This document shows positions 36,854 to 44,369 of a stretch of 64,000 nucleotides of DNA, piece after piece. The translations under genes and the position numbers were made by a program. The stretch comes from Actinomycetota bacterium (GTDB lineage: Bacteria; Actinomycetota; Nitriliruptoria; Nitriliruptorales; JAHWKO01): assembly GCA_019347675.1 (NCBI GenBank), contig JAHWKW010000009.1, positions 62,001 to 126,000 on the forward strand, written 5' to 3'. The notes below the pieces were generated by a model. It was given only the letters and a program-made list of their open reading frames with translations. It was not told the origin of the DNA and ran no database searches. The number at the start of each line of letters is the position of its first letter. Position 1 is the first letter of the stretch.

Positions 36854-36892
36854 CCTGGCCTAGGCGGAGGCCTAGGCGAGGCCTAGGCCAGG
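36854..36892. repeat. Large palindrome with three CCTAGG cores between convergent genes
   Basis: Perfect 12-bp arms (CCTGGCCTAGGC at 36854-36865 and GCCTAGGCCAGG at 36881-36892) flank a 15-nt spacer that itself holds GGCCTAGGC. CCTAGG therefore occurs three times with 14-nt and 11-nt steps. The element lies in the 461-bp gap between the GlxA-type gene and the VOC gene, which converge. It could be a bidirectional terminator hairpin or a protein-binding array. The rest of the gap has no supportable gene. Confidence 0.6.
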
Positions 36893-37162
36893 TACTGGAG
36901 TACGCTTGGCGCCTTCGCCACCGCCTCGCGCGGCCGGTACACCCGGTTCTTGCGGTCGAACGCGCTTCCGACTCAACATGGGTTTCCGTCTGCGAGGCGT
37001 CCGGAGTACTGCTGGCGTGGGCGCCCGACTTCCGGGGCGCGGTTCCGACGCGGTGGGCTACCGAGGCGACAAGAGGGCCCATCTCGCCCGTGGCTGCGGG
37101 CGGTTCAGGGTTGGGCCCGGAGGCGCGCACAACCGGCGTACCGAACTCATCGGATCGTGCGG

Positions 37163-37600
37163 TCAGTCGTCGGCGCCGAAGTCGGGGATGGTGATGGCAC
37201 CGTCGTGGCCCAAGGGGAACCCTGGGTTGTGCACGATCTCCCACACGTGTCCGTCGGGATCGGTGAAACATCCCGCGTACCCGCCGTAGAAGGTCTCGCC
37301 AGGGGGGCGTGTGACTGTAGCTCCCGCGTTGGCGGCGGCGGTGACGATGGCATCGACCTGGGCCGGCGAGCGAACGTTGTGGGCGAGCGCGATACCTCCG
37401 AACCCGTCGGTATCGGTGTCGTCGACGCCGGAGTCTTGGGCGAGCTTGTCGCGTCCCCAGAGGACGACCCCGATAGTGCCCGCTTGGAAGAACACCGTCT
37501 CCTGAATCTCCTGTCCGCGCCACCCGAGTCGCTCGTAGAACTCGCGTGCGCGGCTGATGTCAGCGACGCCCAAGGTGACCAGGCTCAGCCGTTGTTCCAT
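37163..37600 (-). CDS. VOC (glyoxalase/bleomycin-resistance/dioxygenase fold) protein
   Basis: The 145-residue protein has two beta-alpha-beta-beta-beta modules: LVTLGVADISRAREFYERLG at the start and FGGIALAHNVRS in the middle, ending with the typical YAGCFTDPDGHVWEIVHNPG, whose Glu is a usual metal ligand. Members may be lyases, dioxygenases or resistance proteins; nothing here decides among them. The ATG at 37600 follows AGGAGG. It faces the palindrome and the GlxA-type gene. Confidence 0.85.
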   Translation of the reverse strand: MEQRLSLVTLGVADISRAREFYERLGWRGQEIQETVFFQAGTIGVVLWGRDKLAQDSGVDDTDTDGFGGIALAHNVRSPAQVDAIVTAAANAGATVTRPPGETFYGGYAGCFTDPDGHVWEIVHNPGFPLGHDGAITIPDFGADD

Positions 37601-37742
37601 GGGTCCTCCTGAGGACAGCGGATCAAACGTAGATCATCGGTGCGACAACGCTTCCCTCCCCTGCGTGTCGCCCATCGCCGTGGTTCTACGCGGGTCTCCT
37701 CGGATGTTCTGTGCTTAGTAGGCGGCCCGCCGCGCGACCGCC

Positions 37743-37920
37743 GGGGACTGGCGGCGTGTCGTGGATGAGTGAGATCCGGAACTCGCCGCCCCCGCGGGCC
37801 TCGAAGCGGTGGACCTTCACTCGCCATCCCGTCGGGAACCGTCCAGCCGGACCGACTCGGCGTCCAGGAGTGCGGTACACGCTCGACCTAGTGCGTCGAT
37901 CGTCCGCTCGATCCTGGTGG
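37743..37920 (-). pseudogene. SRPBCC/AHSA1-family protein remnant
   Basis: Reading the minus strand, TRIERTIDALGRACTALLDA continues in one frame, WTVPDGMASE in a second and VHRFEARGGGEFRISLIHD in a third. Together they follow the N-terminal half of AHSA1-like polyketide-cyclase-fold proteins almost without a gap. At least two frameshifts and loss of the C-terminal half make it non-functional. Genes of this family are often found beside RibD-like reductases, YciI proteins and ECF sigma factors, all of which occur nearby in whole or in part. Confidence 0.6.
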
Positions 37921-37997
37921 TGGTGCTTCTGTTCGCCTCTCCTCGCGGACAGCTCCGCGCCCGAGCTCATCGCGCAAGCCGGGGTCTCGGGGTCGCT

Positions 37998-38645
37998 TCA
38001 CCGGTTGACCGAGTCCCGGACGACGTCGCCGTCCTGCTCCAGCGTGGCAGCGGCGTACGCGGGTTGGCCGCTGCGCCGGTAGACGTGCACGGCGACACCG
38101 GTCGATGTGACCTCGCTGTCGACCATCGTGAAGGCGACCGGGACGGCCTCGTCCCCGAACAGGCGCCGGCCCTGGCCCAGCACGACCGGGAAGACGAGCA
38201 GCCGATACTCGTCGACGAGGTCGTGGGCCATCAGCGTGCGGGCCAGGCGGCCGCTGCCGTGCACCTGCAGTTCGCCGCCCTGCTGACGCTTCAACTCGGT
38301 GACCGTGTCGGCCACGTCGTCGATGACGGTGGTTCCCGCCCATGACGGTTCCCTCAGCGTGGTCGACGCCACGTACTTCGGTAACGCGTTGAGCTGGGTG
38401 GCGACGACATCGTCGGGGTCGGTCACGCGGGGCCAGTGACTCGCGAAGATCTCGTACGTCTTCCGGCCCAGGAGGAAGGCGCCCGCCTGCCTGAACCAGT
38501 CCGAGATCCGCCGGGCGAGGGCCTCGTCGAACAGCGGGATCACCCATCCGCCCTTGTCGAAGTCACCGCTCGTGTCCTCATCGGGGCCGCCAGGGCCCTG
38601 CATGACCCCGTCGATCGTGAGGAAGGTGGTGACGATCAGACGCAT
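37998..38645 (-). CDS. Dihydrofolate reductase-fold protein (RibD C-terminal domain family)
   Basis: The 215-residue protein is a stand-alone RibD_C/DHFR-fold reductase. The start [20 protein letters not shown] has the characteristic Leu-Thr-x-Asp-Gly-Val motif. [40 protein letters not shown] and the strand [15 protein letters not shown] follow in family order. NADPH binding is likely, the substrate unknown; members are commonly annotated only as dihydrofolate reductase family. A tandem repeat abuts its start, which may disturb or form its leader. Confidence 0.88.
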   Translation of the reverse strand: MRLIVTTFLTIDGVMQGPGGPDEDTSGDFDKGGWVIPLFDEALARRISDWFRQAGAFLLGRKTYEIFASHWPRVTDPDDVVATQLNALPKYVASTTLREPSWAGTTVIDDVADTVTELKRQQGGELQVHGSGRLARTLMAHDLVDEYRLLVFPVVLGQGRRLFGDEAVPVAFTMVDSEVTSTGVAVHVYRRSGQPAYAAATLEQDGDVVRDSVNR

Positions 38646-38658
38646 CGTTCTTCTCCTT

Positions 38659-38754
38659 GTTCTGCAGCTTGGGACGCGCTCAGTTCTGCAGCTTGGGACG
38701 CGCTCAGTTCTGCAGCTTGGGACGCGCTCAGTTCTGCAGCTTGGGACGCGCTCA
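38659..38754. repeat. Perfect tandem repeat, four units of 24 bp
   Basis: The unit, beginning GTTCTGCAGCTTGGGACGCG and ending CTCA, is repeated four times without a mismatch at 38659, 38683, 38707 and 38731. It lies 13 bp upstream of the RibD-like gene start on its 5' side. Twenty-four is a multiple of three, so any frame through it would give an eight-residue repeat (minus strand: SASQAAEL). Identical copies imply recent expansion. Confidence 0.9.
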
Positions 38755-39154
38755 CCCCTGTTGACTGCCGGCGTACGGGGAACTCATCGGTCGCATGCGG
38801 CCGGCGCTGGGGGAGCAACTGCGCGACACCAGGCCGTGCGCCACCACTGCGGCCCTGGGCGCCTGGAGCCGATGGGAGGGACCCGCCGCTTCGATCACGC
38901 CGACGTCGCCGTGACCGATTCGCGATACCGATCGCCTAACGGAAGCCGTGGCGACGTGCGGCCCCGTCCGCCCCGGCGGGCGCCCGTAGCCGCAGTCGGC
39001 GTATCGTACGTACGGTGCCGGGCTGCTCTTTCGGCCAGCGCTCGGTCGCGGGTCACGGGTCGGGTCTTGGCACCTGCTCTCTAGCGCGTTGCACGCCTGA
39101 CGACATCGACTCGACGTCCCAGTCCTCGGCGAGAACCAGGAGTTCGGGTCCAGC
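38755..39154. other. 400-bp gap with no supportable gene
   Basis: Frames on both strands are open over parts of this stretch but show Arg/Pro/Ser-rich text without motifs or ribosome sites. It separates the repeat from the membrane protein gene at 39155. Nothing else is seen. Confidence 0.4.
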
Positions 39155-39724
39155 TCAGCGGATGGGGCCACCGAACGTGAGCACGCCGAGCACACCGATC
39201 ATCAACGCGACGACGACGACGGCGAGCCGCCGGGGGACGGCTCCGTCGCGGGCTGCGGCGACCAGCGCGAGGCCGGCACCGGCGGCCAGTGCCAGCATCG
39301 AGAGCATCGTGATGACCATCCCGGCCGTGTGGGAGAGCCCCTCGAGAGCGGTGCCCGTGGGCTCGTCGACCCTGGCGCCCGCTATCTCCAGGAACTGACC
39401 CGTCACCACGCCTCCGAGGCCGGCGACGACCGCACGACGGGCGACCCACCCCGGTCGGGTGGCACGCGCGGGTGGCCACCAATGCAGTGCCGCGATGAGG
39501 AGCAGTGCGAGCGGGAGTCCAACCGACAGATGGCTCATGGCATGCCCGACCGCCTCCGGAAGACGGTCGGCGCCCGCCACGCCCCCGATGCTCATCAACA
39601 GGGCGATCGTCCCGATGGCCGCCAGCACGCTCAGCGCGGGACGGCGACGGATGCTCCCCAGACGTCCGGATGCGGTGGTCGCTACGGTTGGGCCCCCGTC
39701 GAGTAGACGGGAACTGTACGCCAC
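39155..39724 (-). CDS. Small integral membrane protein
   Basis: About 189 residues from a GTG at 39724, with five hydrophobic segments (ALSVLAAIGTIALLMSIGG, HLSVGLPLALLLIAALHWW, RRAVVAGLGGVVTGQFLEIA, MVITMLSMLALAAGAGLALV, LAVVVVALMIGVLGVLTFG). No family motif is recognised. The start is uncertain because the ribosome site is weak and the frame stays open to 39880, across the divergent YciI gene start. Its promoter would share the gap with yciI. Confidence 0.6.
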   Translation of the reverse strand: MAYSSRLLDGGPTVATTASGRLGSIRRRPALSVLAAIGTIALLMSIGGVAGADRLPEAVGHAMSHLSVGLPLALLLIAALHWWPPARATRPGWVARRAVVAGLGGVVTGQFLEIAGARVDEPTGTALEGLSHTAGMVITMLSMLALAAGAGLALVAAARDGAVPRRLAVVVVALMIGVLGVLTFGGPIR

Positions 39725-39857
39725 CCGGATGTGTCCGGTAGCGCGGACGCCACGGACGGGCTGAGTAGATGGCGAACTTTTCTTCCCGGGGCGTGTCGAT
39801 TCGGCCTTGCTCGTTCGATGTATAGGTGGAAGCACGCACCCGATGGGAGCGACCACG

Positions 39858-40295
39858 ATGCGAGTGATGGTGCTGATCAAGGCTACGGAGCGGAGTGAGG
39901 CCGGCGAGATGCCCAGTCAGGAGCTGCTCGAGCAGATGACGGCTTACAACGAGGAGCTGGCGAGGGCGGGGGTGATGCTTGCCGGTGAGGGCCTTCACCC
40001 GAGCTCGAGGGGCGTGCGTGTCGCTTTCTCCGGGAGCGAGCGCAAGGTGATCGAGGGCCCGTTCGCGGAGACCAAGGCACTCGTCGGGGGCTACTGGCTG
40101 TGGCAGGTGAAGTCGATGGACGAGGCGATCGAGTGGGTGAGGCGGATCCCGAACCCCGAGGGCGAGCACTCCGAGGTGGAGATCCGTCCGGTGTTCGAGC
40201 CCGACGACTTCGGCGACGAGTTCACCCCGGAGCTGCGTGAGAGGGAGCGGCAGCTGGAGCAGCAGCTGCGCGCGCAGGACGACGCCGGCCCGTAG
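39858..40295 (+). CDS. YciI/DGPF-domain protein
   Basis: The 145-residue protein starts MRVMVLIKATERSEAGEMPS and has the family core with GPFAETKALVGGYWLWQVKS, in which the GPF/Asp-type motif and nearby His/Asp residues form the putative active site of the dimeric alpha-beta barrel. The C-terminus is Glu/Arg/Gln-rich. In actinobacteria these genes typically precede an ECF sigma-factor gene, and a fragment of such a gene begins 3 bp after this stop. The upstream ATG at 39807 is less likely. Confidence 0.88.
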   Translation: MRVMVLIKATERSEAGEMPSQELLEQMTAYNEELARAGVMLAGEGLHPSSRGVRVAFSGSERKVIEGPFAETKALVGGYWLWQVKSMDEAIEWVRRIPNPEGEHSEVEIRPVFEPDDFGDEFTPELRERERQLEQQLRAQDDAGP

Positions 40296-40297
40296 GC

Positions 40298-40714
40298 GTG
40301 ACCGTGGCGAGCGCTGACGTCAAGCGCACCGTCGAGGCCGTCTGGCGGATCGAGTCCGCGTGGATGATCGCGGGCGTCGCCCGCCTGGGGCACGACGTCG
40401 GCCCGGCAACCCTCGAGGAGTTGAGGGAAGCTGAAACCTCGGCGCTGCGCATCCAGCTGTCCCTGGATTCCGATGGCGAGATCGCCGAGCTGCGGCTGGG
40501 TGATCGTCTCCCACAGGACGTGGCCGACGATCTGCGGTTCGATCCGTGGCACACCGGCCAGGCGCTGCGGCCGGTGGGCGTGCTCAACCGTCTGCGCCGG
40601 CCCGCTTACCGGGCGAGCCAGTCGGGCCGTGACGCTCCCAGTGCCGGCGCCCGCGATCGGCTCGGCGTCGTCACCGGCTCGGATGCTTCGCCTGCCGCGA
40701 ACGCAAGCAACTGA
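40298..40714 (+). pseudogene. Truncated ECF sigma-factor N-terminus fused to unrelated sequence
   Basis: The first 35 residues (GTG start; RTVEAVWRIESAWMIAGVAR) match the N-terminus of the ECF sigma factors that accompany YciI proteins. The match stops abruptly after LGHDVG. The following 100 residues (FDPWHTGQALRPVGVLNRLR and more) belong to something else; the PWHT...RPVG...NR text is faintly reminiscent of heme-peroxidase C-termini, which I cannot confirm. The -35/-10 recognition domains of a sigma factor are missing, so it cannot work as one. It looks like a deletion fusion. Confidence 0.5.
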
Positions 40715-40885
40715 TCACGGGCCGGGTGAGCCAGGCCGCGCCATCTGCAGTAGCACGGACAGTGCCAGCAGCGGCAGCTGTCGGAGCCGCGTCGAGTGAC
40801 AGTGCCACGGCGACCAGACAGACTGCTCGCCCAACCCCGCTCCCGCCACGCGGCGATCTCCACCCCGATGGCCGCGAGTCGGCGG

Positions 40886-41513
40886 TCAGCGCGGCGTCGA
40901 TGTCGCCGGCCTCGTCCGCGCCTCCAGCCGGCAGGAGGTGGACGAGGACGTCGTCAGCACCACGATGGTGTGGGAGTTGAGGCGGCGGATCTCGGCGGCG
41001 ACCTCGTCCACCAGCGCCGACTGGGCGGTGAGTAGGACGGACGCGCCCAGCGACGCGGCCAGCGGCGCGTCCGACAGCGCGTCGGGGAAGTCCCCCGCCG
41101 TGGCCAACACCACCGTGTCGGCGGTTGGGAACCCGTCCTTGGACACCTCGATTGCGGTGGCGATCCGTTTGGCTCCGGCGTGACGGGCGACCTCGTCGTG
41201 CCCGGCGCGACCGCTGGCTTCGTCCAGACGGAACCGCAGATGGTGGGGGCGCCTGGACGTTGAGATCGCCACCAGATCGCCCTGGACGGTGACGGTTCAC
41301 GTCACCGTCCACGACGGCGCCGTTGGACGACTGGGTCTGGAACAGGGCGGTGCCGGCCAGGTTGGGCCGGCTGATCGCCTCGCCGGTGGGATGCCCGTGA
41401 CTGTTGGCGCCTACCGAGATGATGGCGGCCTGGGCCGAGGGTGTGGAGGTGTAGGTGGTGTTGGACGAGAAGCGTGACGCGTGGTGAAGAGCGAACAAAC
41501 TATGACGTCTCAC
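40886..41513 (-). pseudogene. Decayed MBL-fold plus cell-wall-binding-repeat (CWB2) protein
   Basis: Two frames together tell one story. From 41513 downward, AAIISVGANSHGHPTGEAIS and LFQTQSSNGAVVDGDVN resemble the C-terminal end of ComEC-like metallo-beta-lactamase proteins. After a frameshift, RIATAIEVSKDGF, TVVLATAGDFPDALSDAPLA and ASVLLTAQSALVDEVAAEIR are a typical CWB2 repeat (PF04122). The N-terminal catalytic part and further repeats are gone. The original was probably a secreted, wall-anchored nuclease-like enzyme. The flanks, 40715-40885, hold nothing recognisable. Confidence 0.55.
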
Positions 41514-41523
41514 CCTTCCGTGC

Positions 41524-41753
41524 TCACCCTGCGAAGGGGTCCTGCTCGCTGAGCCGCAGCAGCTCCGTGAGAGCGGATGGCAGGGCGGGCTGGGTGTCGT
41601 CGTCGGCGAGCCGGTAGAAGTTCAAGCGGCCTCTCGGCGTCGTTGCACGAGTCCCGCGGTGCGCAGCAGGCGCAACGCGTAGGAGGCGGCGTTATCGTTT
41701 ACGCCCGCGGCGAGTGCTGCGTCGTCGACGAACGTCTCCGCCGTCAGGAGTCC
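41524..41753 (-). pseudogene. Truncated, frameshifted ArsR-family regulator copy
   Basis: The minus strand reads DDAALAAGVNDNAASYALRL, RTAGLVQRRRE, then after a frameshift LNFYRLADDDTQPALPSALT and a stop at 41524. This is about 75% identical by eye to the intact regulator at 42127-42513 on the other strand. The N-terminal helices are replaced by Arg-rich text. The copies face outward, so this arose from duplication or transfer of a similar locus and then decayed. Confidence 0.65.
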
Positions 41754-41820
41754 GATGCTGCCGGGCTTCGCCTGCAACCGCCGGCGCCGACCACGACGTC
41801 GGCCCACCGGACTGCGATCC

Positions 41821-41907
41821 TCACAAGATGGCCACCACTAGCAGCGTTCCCAGCACGCCCACGATGACGCCGGTCCAGAAGGGAACCCCGAGGATGAAAC
41901 CCAGCAC
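41821..41907 (-). CDS. Possible 28-residue membrane peptide
   Basis: A GTG at 41907, with AAAGG about 10 nt upstream, opens a frame encoding 28 residues that are almost entirely hydrophobic (LGFILGVPFWTGVIVGVLGT, then a Leu/Val run), ending at 41821. Such a peptide would form one membrane helix. It lies between the dead and live ArsR copies. No family is recognised; translation is unproven. Confidence 0.35.
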   Translation of the reverse strand: MLGFILGVPFWTGVIVGVLGTLLVVAIL

Positions 41908-42063
41908 ACTCCAACCTTTCGCGGGTGTCCTCGATTGTACACCGGCCGCCCACCCCGTCAGACAACCCGGGACATGCGCGATCCTGGAAGACGGCGAGTG
42001 CCTCGGTCGCCGGGCACGGACTACGAGGCGTCGCCGGATGTCCCTACGCGGAGACGGATGCCT

Positions 42064-42079
42064 GTACGGACGTCCGTGC
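42064..42079. promoter_or_regulatory. Palindromic operator candidate upstream of arsR
   Basis: ACGGACGTCCGT (42066-42077) is a perfect 12-bp palindrome, extended by one matched pair beyond a mismatch. It lies 50 bp before the regulator's ATG. The same core, with A for the central G, lies in the divergent promoter at 44289, so it is a good candidate binding site for the ArsR protein. Confidence 0.5.
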
Positions 42080-42126
42080 GGAGCCTCGTGCTCGGGACCC
42101 AGCATGGCGGCCGTCGCGACCGGAGG

Positions 42127-42513
42127 ATGATCGTGGGGGATGCAGGGCACGGTCATCCCTTCGATCCGGAGAGCGTAGAGCGGGCACGTTCGGCGCGACT
42201 TTCGTCCGCGGAGGTCGACCGCCTGGCTGAGGTGCTGTCGATCGTGGGCGAGCCCGTGCGTGCTCGGATCATCACCGCACTGCTCGCCGTGGAGGAGTTG
42301 TGCGTCGGGGACGTCGCACTAGCGGCAGATGTATCGGAGGATGCGGCGTCGTACGCGCTGAGGGTGCTGCGCACGGCCGGGCTCGTCCAGCGCCGCCGGC
42401 AAGGCAGACTGAACTTCTACCGTTTGGCGGACGACGACACCCAGCCCGCTCTGCGATCAGCTCTGGCTGAGTTGCGACGGCTGGCTGCGGCGACGCCACC
42501 CCCTGCCGGGTGA
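42127..42513 (+). CDS. ArsR/SmtB-family transcriptional regulator
   Basis: The 128-residue winged-helix repressor has an N-terminal helix, the dimer region RLAEVLSIVGEPVRARIITA, a recognition helix in DVSEDAASYALRVLRTAGLV, and the wing RRRQGRLNFYRLADDD. The helix-3 metal site of CadC/ArsR types (ELCVCDL) is read here as ELCVGDV with a single Cys, so the inducer may be another metal site or not a metal. The ATG at 42127 follows GGAGG directly, which is close but workable. Autoregulation through the upstream palindrome is likely. Confidence 0.88.
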   Translation: MIVGDAGHGHPFDPESVERARSARLSSAEVDRLAEVLSIVGEPVRARIITALLAVEELCVGDVALAADVSEDAASYALRVLRTAGLVQRRRQGRLNFYRLADDDTQPALRSALAELRRLAAATPPPAG

Positions 42514-42614
42514 CTCGGCATCTGGTCTTCGTCGACCTCAGGACGCAGACGGCCAGTTCTCGTGGGAATTTTTGGACGCGTGTCTTCGCCGGCGTGCGCT
42601 CGGTGCCCGGGGAC

Positions 42615-43628
42615 TCAGTCCGTGCGCGCCTCAACGGCTTGCGACCATGGCCAGGTCGAGCCGGTCGCGAACGCCAGCAGACGCGCGCGGTGCCCGGCGA
42701 GCTCGTCGAGGCGTGCAGCGAAGCGATCGTCGTCCATTACCGGGAGCCCGATCTGCCGCAGAGGGGTCAGGTCGGGCGGTGGCGGTGTCTGCGAGGCAGG
42801 CTCGTGGAAGGTTGATCCGACCACCGCCAGCAGGTCTCTCACGGCGGTACGGGCAGCGCCGAGCGCTGCGGGATGTGGCCGGATCGTGACGTCGACGGCT
42901 TCGGTGATGATGGTGAGCGCCTCGTCCAGTGCGGCGATGCTGACGGCGAACTCCTGAGCCCGCGACCGGCTGTGGTAGAAGTGCAGGATCGGGTAGCTGA
43001 GGTGGCGTTGCGTCGTGAGCGCGATCTGCTGCGAGAGCGTGAACAGCGGCTGATCCAGGAACCGCAGGCTGGCTCCGTCCCAAGCGCTGGCGACGATGGC
43101 CTGGGCGTCGGTCCCTAGTGCCGAGATGGTGCTGGCCTGCTGCCGGCGTTCGGTCACGGCGGTGACGACCGGGACCAGGTAGGTGATCGCCAGCGTCGTC
43201 AGACCAAGCCCGTTCACCAACGCCAGCGATGTGGCGAGCTGCCACGGCGCGCCGTGCGGCACGTAGTCGCCCAACCCCAGAGTGAACAGCGAATACGCCG
43301 CGAAGTAGGTGCGTGCCCACCAGTCGGCCGGCTGGCCCGTCGCCGTGGACACGACCGCGCTGACGTCCGAGGAGAAGACCAGCGTCCAGCCCATCCACAG
43401 CAGGAACAGCCAGGTGGCCACGGTGGATACGACGATGACCGGGCCCATGAGCACCAGGAGCGGCGAACGAGGTCCCGACGCGATCCGCCGACCCACCCGC
43501 CAGATGCCGCCACCAATCTTCGAGGTGATCGGTCCGGCTGCGGTCGACGCCGCCAGGGTCGTCGACAGGGCGTCCAAGACCGCTAGGGCGACGATCAGTG
43601 TTCCGACGGACAGCATCCATATCTGCAT
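42615..43628 (-). CDS. Channel-like membrane protein, paralogue B, with intact GxGD filter
   Basis: The 337-residue protein has an N-terminal helix (MLSVGTLIVALAVLDALSTT) and two further helices flanking a pore loop, AAYSLFTLGLGDYVPHG, which carries the TxGxGD-like signature of ion_trans_2 K+ channels (TLGLGD in place of TVGYGD). A cytoplasmic helical domain follows (IVASAWDGASLRFLDQPLF, YPILHFYHS). The paralogue at 31923-32936 aligns over its full length. An ATG at 43628 or a GTG at 43631 is the start. It converges with the arsR gene. A cation channel is likely but the ion is inference. Confidence 0.78.
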   Translation of the reverse strand: MQIWMLSVGTLIVALAVLDALSTTLAASTAAGPITSKIGGGIWRVGRRIASGPRSPLLVLMGPVIVVSTVATWLFLLWMGWTLVFSSDVSAVVSTATGQPADWWARTYFAAYSLFTLGLGDYVPHGAPWQLATSLALVNGLGLTTLAITYLVPVVTAVTERRQQASTISALGTDAQAIVASAWDGASLRFLDQPLFTLSQQIALTTQRHLSYPILHFYHSRSRAQEFAVSIAALDEALTIITEAVDVTIRPHPAALGAARTAVRDLLAVVGSTFHEPASQTPPPPDLTPLRQIGLPVMDDDRFAARLDELAGHRARLLAFATGSTWPWSQAVEARTD

Positions 43629-43713
43629 CACCCGTGCCGTGTGTCGTCGGCGACCTCACCGCCTGCGGCGGAGAGTGGCGCTGGTCGCCGATGCTCCTCG
43701 GGTATGACGACGT

Positions 43714-44208
43714 TCAGCGCCAGCCCTCGGTGACCGAATCCGGCGAGACGGCGTCCACGCTGGTGGTTTCCATCTCCTGACCGTCGCGGCGGCGGACGAC
43801 ACGCAGCCTGAGGCCTTTCTCCAGGTCGGTCTCGAGAAGGTGACGCACGATGAGGGTGGTCGCGTGGGGCTCAAGCAGACGAACGCCACCGCGACCGTCG
43901 ACCAGTCCGTAACCGCTCTGGATGCAGTGGCCCATCAGACCACAGCTCGTGGGGTGGTTCGCGGCTCGGCCGGCGAGCTCCTCCGCGGGGGCCTTGCGGA
44001 TGCAGGCGATGTCCATCACGTAGCCCTCGATGGTCTCCTCCTCGACGGGCCGCCCGGTACTGGACACCGCCGCCTCGTCCGAGGTCGACCGTGCGTGCTT
44101 GCGGTCGCCAGACTCGGCCCCCGACTCTGCAGATGCCGGTTGGCCGGTAGCCGGCGCAAGACCTGGTTGGGGATCGTCCGGTGATGGTCCGCCGTGCCCT
44201 GATTGCAT
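43714..44208 (-). CDS. Conserved cysteine-containing protein, divergent from the copper-storage-like gene
   Basis: The 164 residues begin at the ATG at 44208 (GAGGCGG 3 nt before); an ATG at 44253 is an alternative. The N-terminal 60 residues are disordered (Gly/Pro/Ser). The folded core has GYVMDIACIRKAPAEELAGR, then HPTSCGLMGHCIQSGYGLVD, which places three cysteines and two histidines in a metal-site-like arrangement. I know this core from uncharacterised actinobacterial proteins but no name. It shares a promoter region and operator candidates with the gene at 44370, so a metal-related role is inferred. Confidence 0.65.
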   Translation of the reverse strand: MQSGHGGPSPDDPQPGLAPATGQPASAESGAESGDRKHARSTSDEAAVSSTGRPVEEETIEGYVMDIACIRKAPAEELAGRAANHPTSCGLMGHCIQSGYGLVDGRGGVRLLEPHATTLIVRHLLETDLEKGLRLRVVRRRDGQEMETTSVDAVSPDSVTEGWR

Positions 44209-44235
44209 TGGCCGCCTCAGACGCGTTGCCTCCAC

Positions 44236-44269
44236 GATGCTGTCTGCATGCATGATGCTGTCTGCATGC
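44236..44269. repeat. 16-bp direct repeat in the divergent promoter
   Basis: GATGCTGTCTGCATGC occurs at 44236-44251 and again, exactly, at 44254-44269, an 18-bp period. It lies just upstream of the 44208 start and may be a regulator-binding tandem or a simple slippage product. Confidence 0.7.
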
Positions 44270-44288
44270 TCGGCACGCGGCCATCGAA

Positions 44289-44315
44289 TACGGACATCCG
44301 TACGTACCTACGGAT
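44289..44315. promoter_or_regulatory. Overlapping operator candidates in the divergent promoter
   Basis: TACGGACATCCGTA (44289-44302; 6-bp arms, CA centre) overlaps ATCCGTA-6 nt-TACGGAT (44296-44315). The first matches the palindrome before arsR. The pair lies about 80 nt from the minus-strand gene and 55 nt from the plus-strand gene, well placed to control both. Confidence 0.5.
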
Positions 44316-44369
44316 ATTCCTCAGCGGCCATAGTAGAAGCTCCGTCGGCCACCGAAGAGAGGATCCCGT

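Noticed and set aside
38659-38754. CRISPR array
   Set aside because: The four 24-bp units are contiguous with no spacers, and no cas gene lies nearby.
42064-42079. Palindrome as an IS end
   Set aside because: No transposase gene or target-site duplication is nearby, and a matching site exists in a promoter region.
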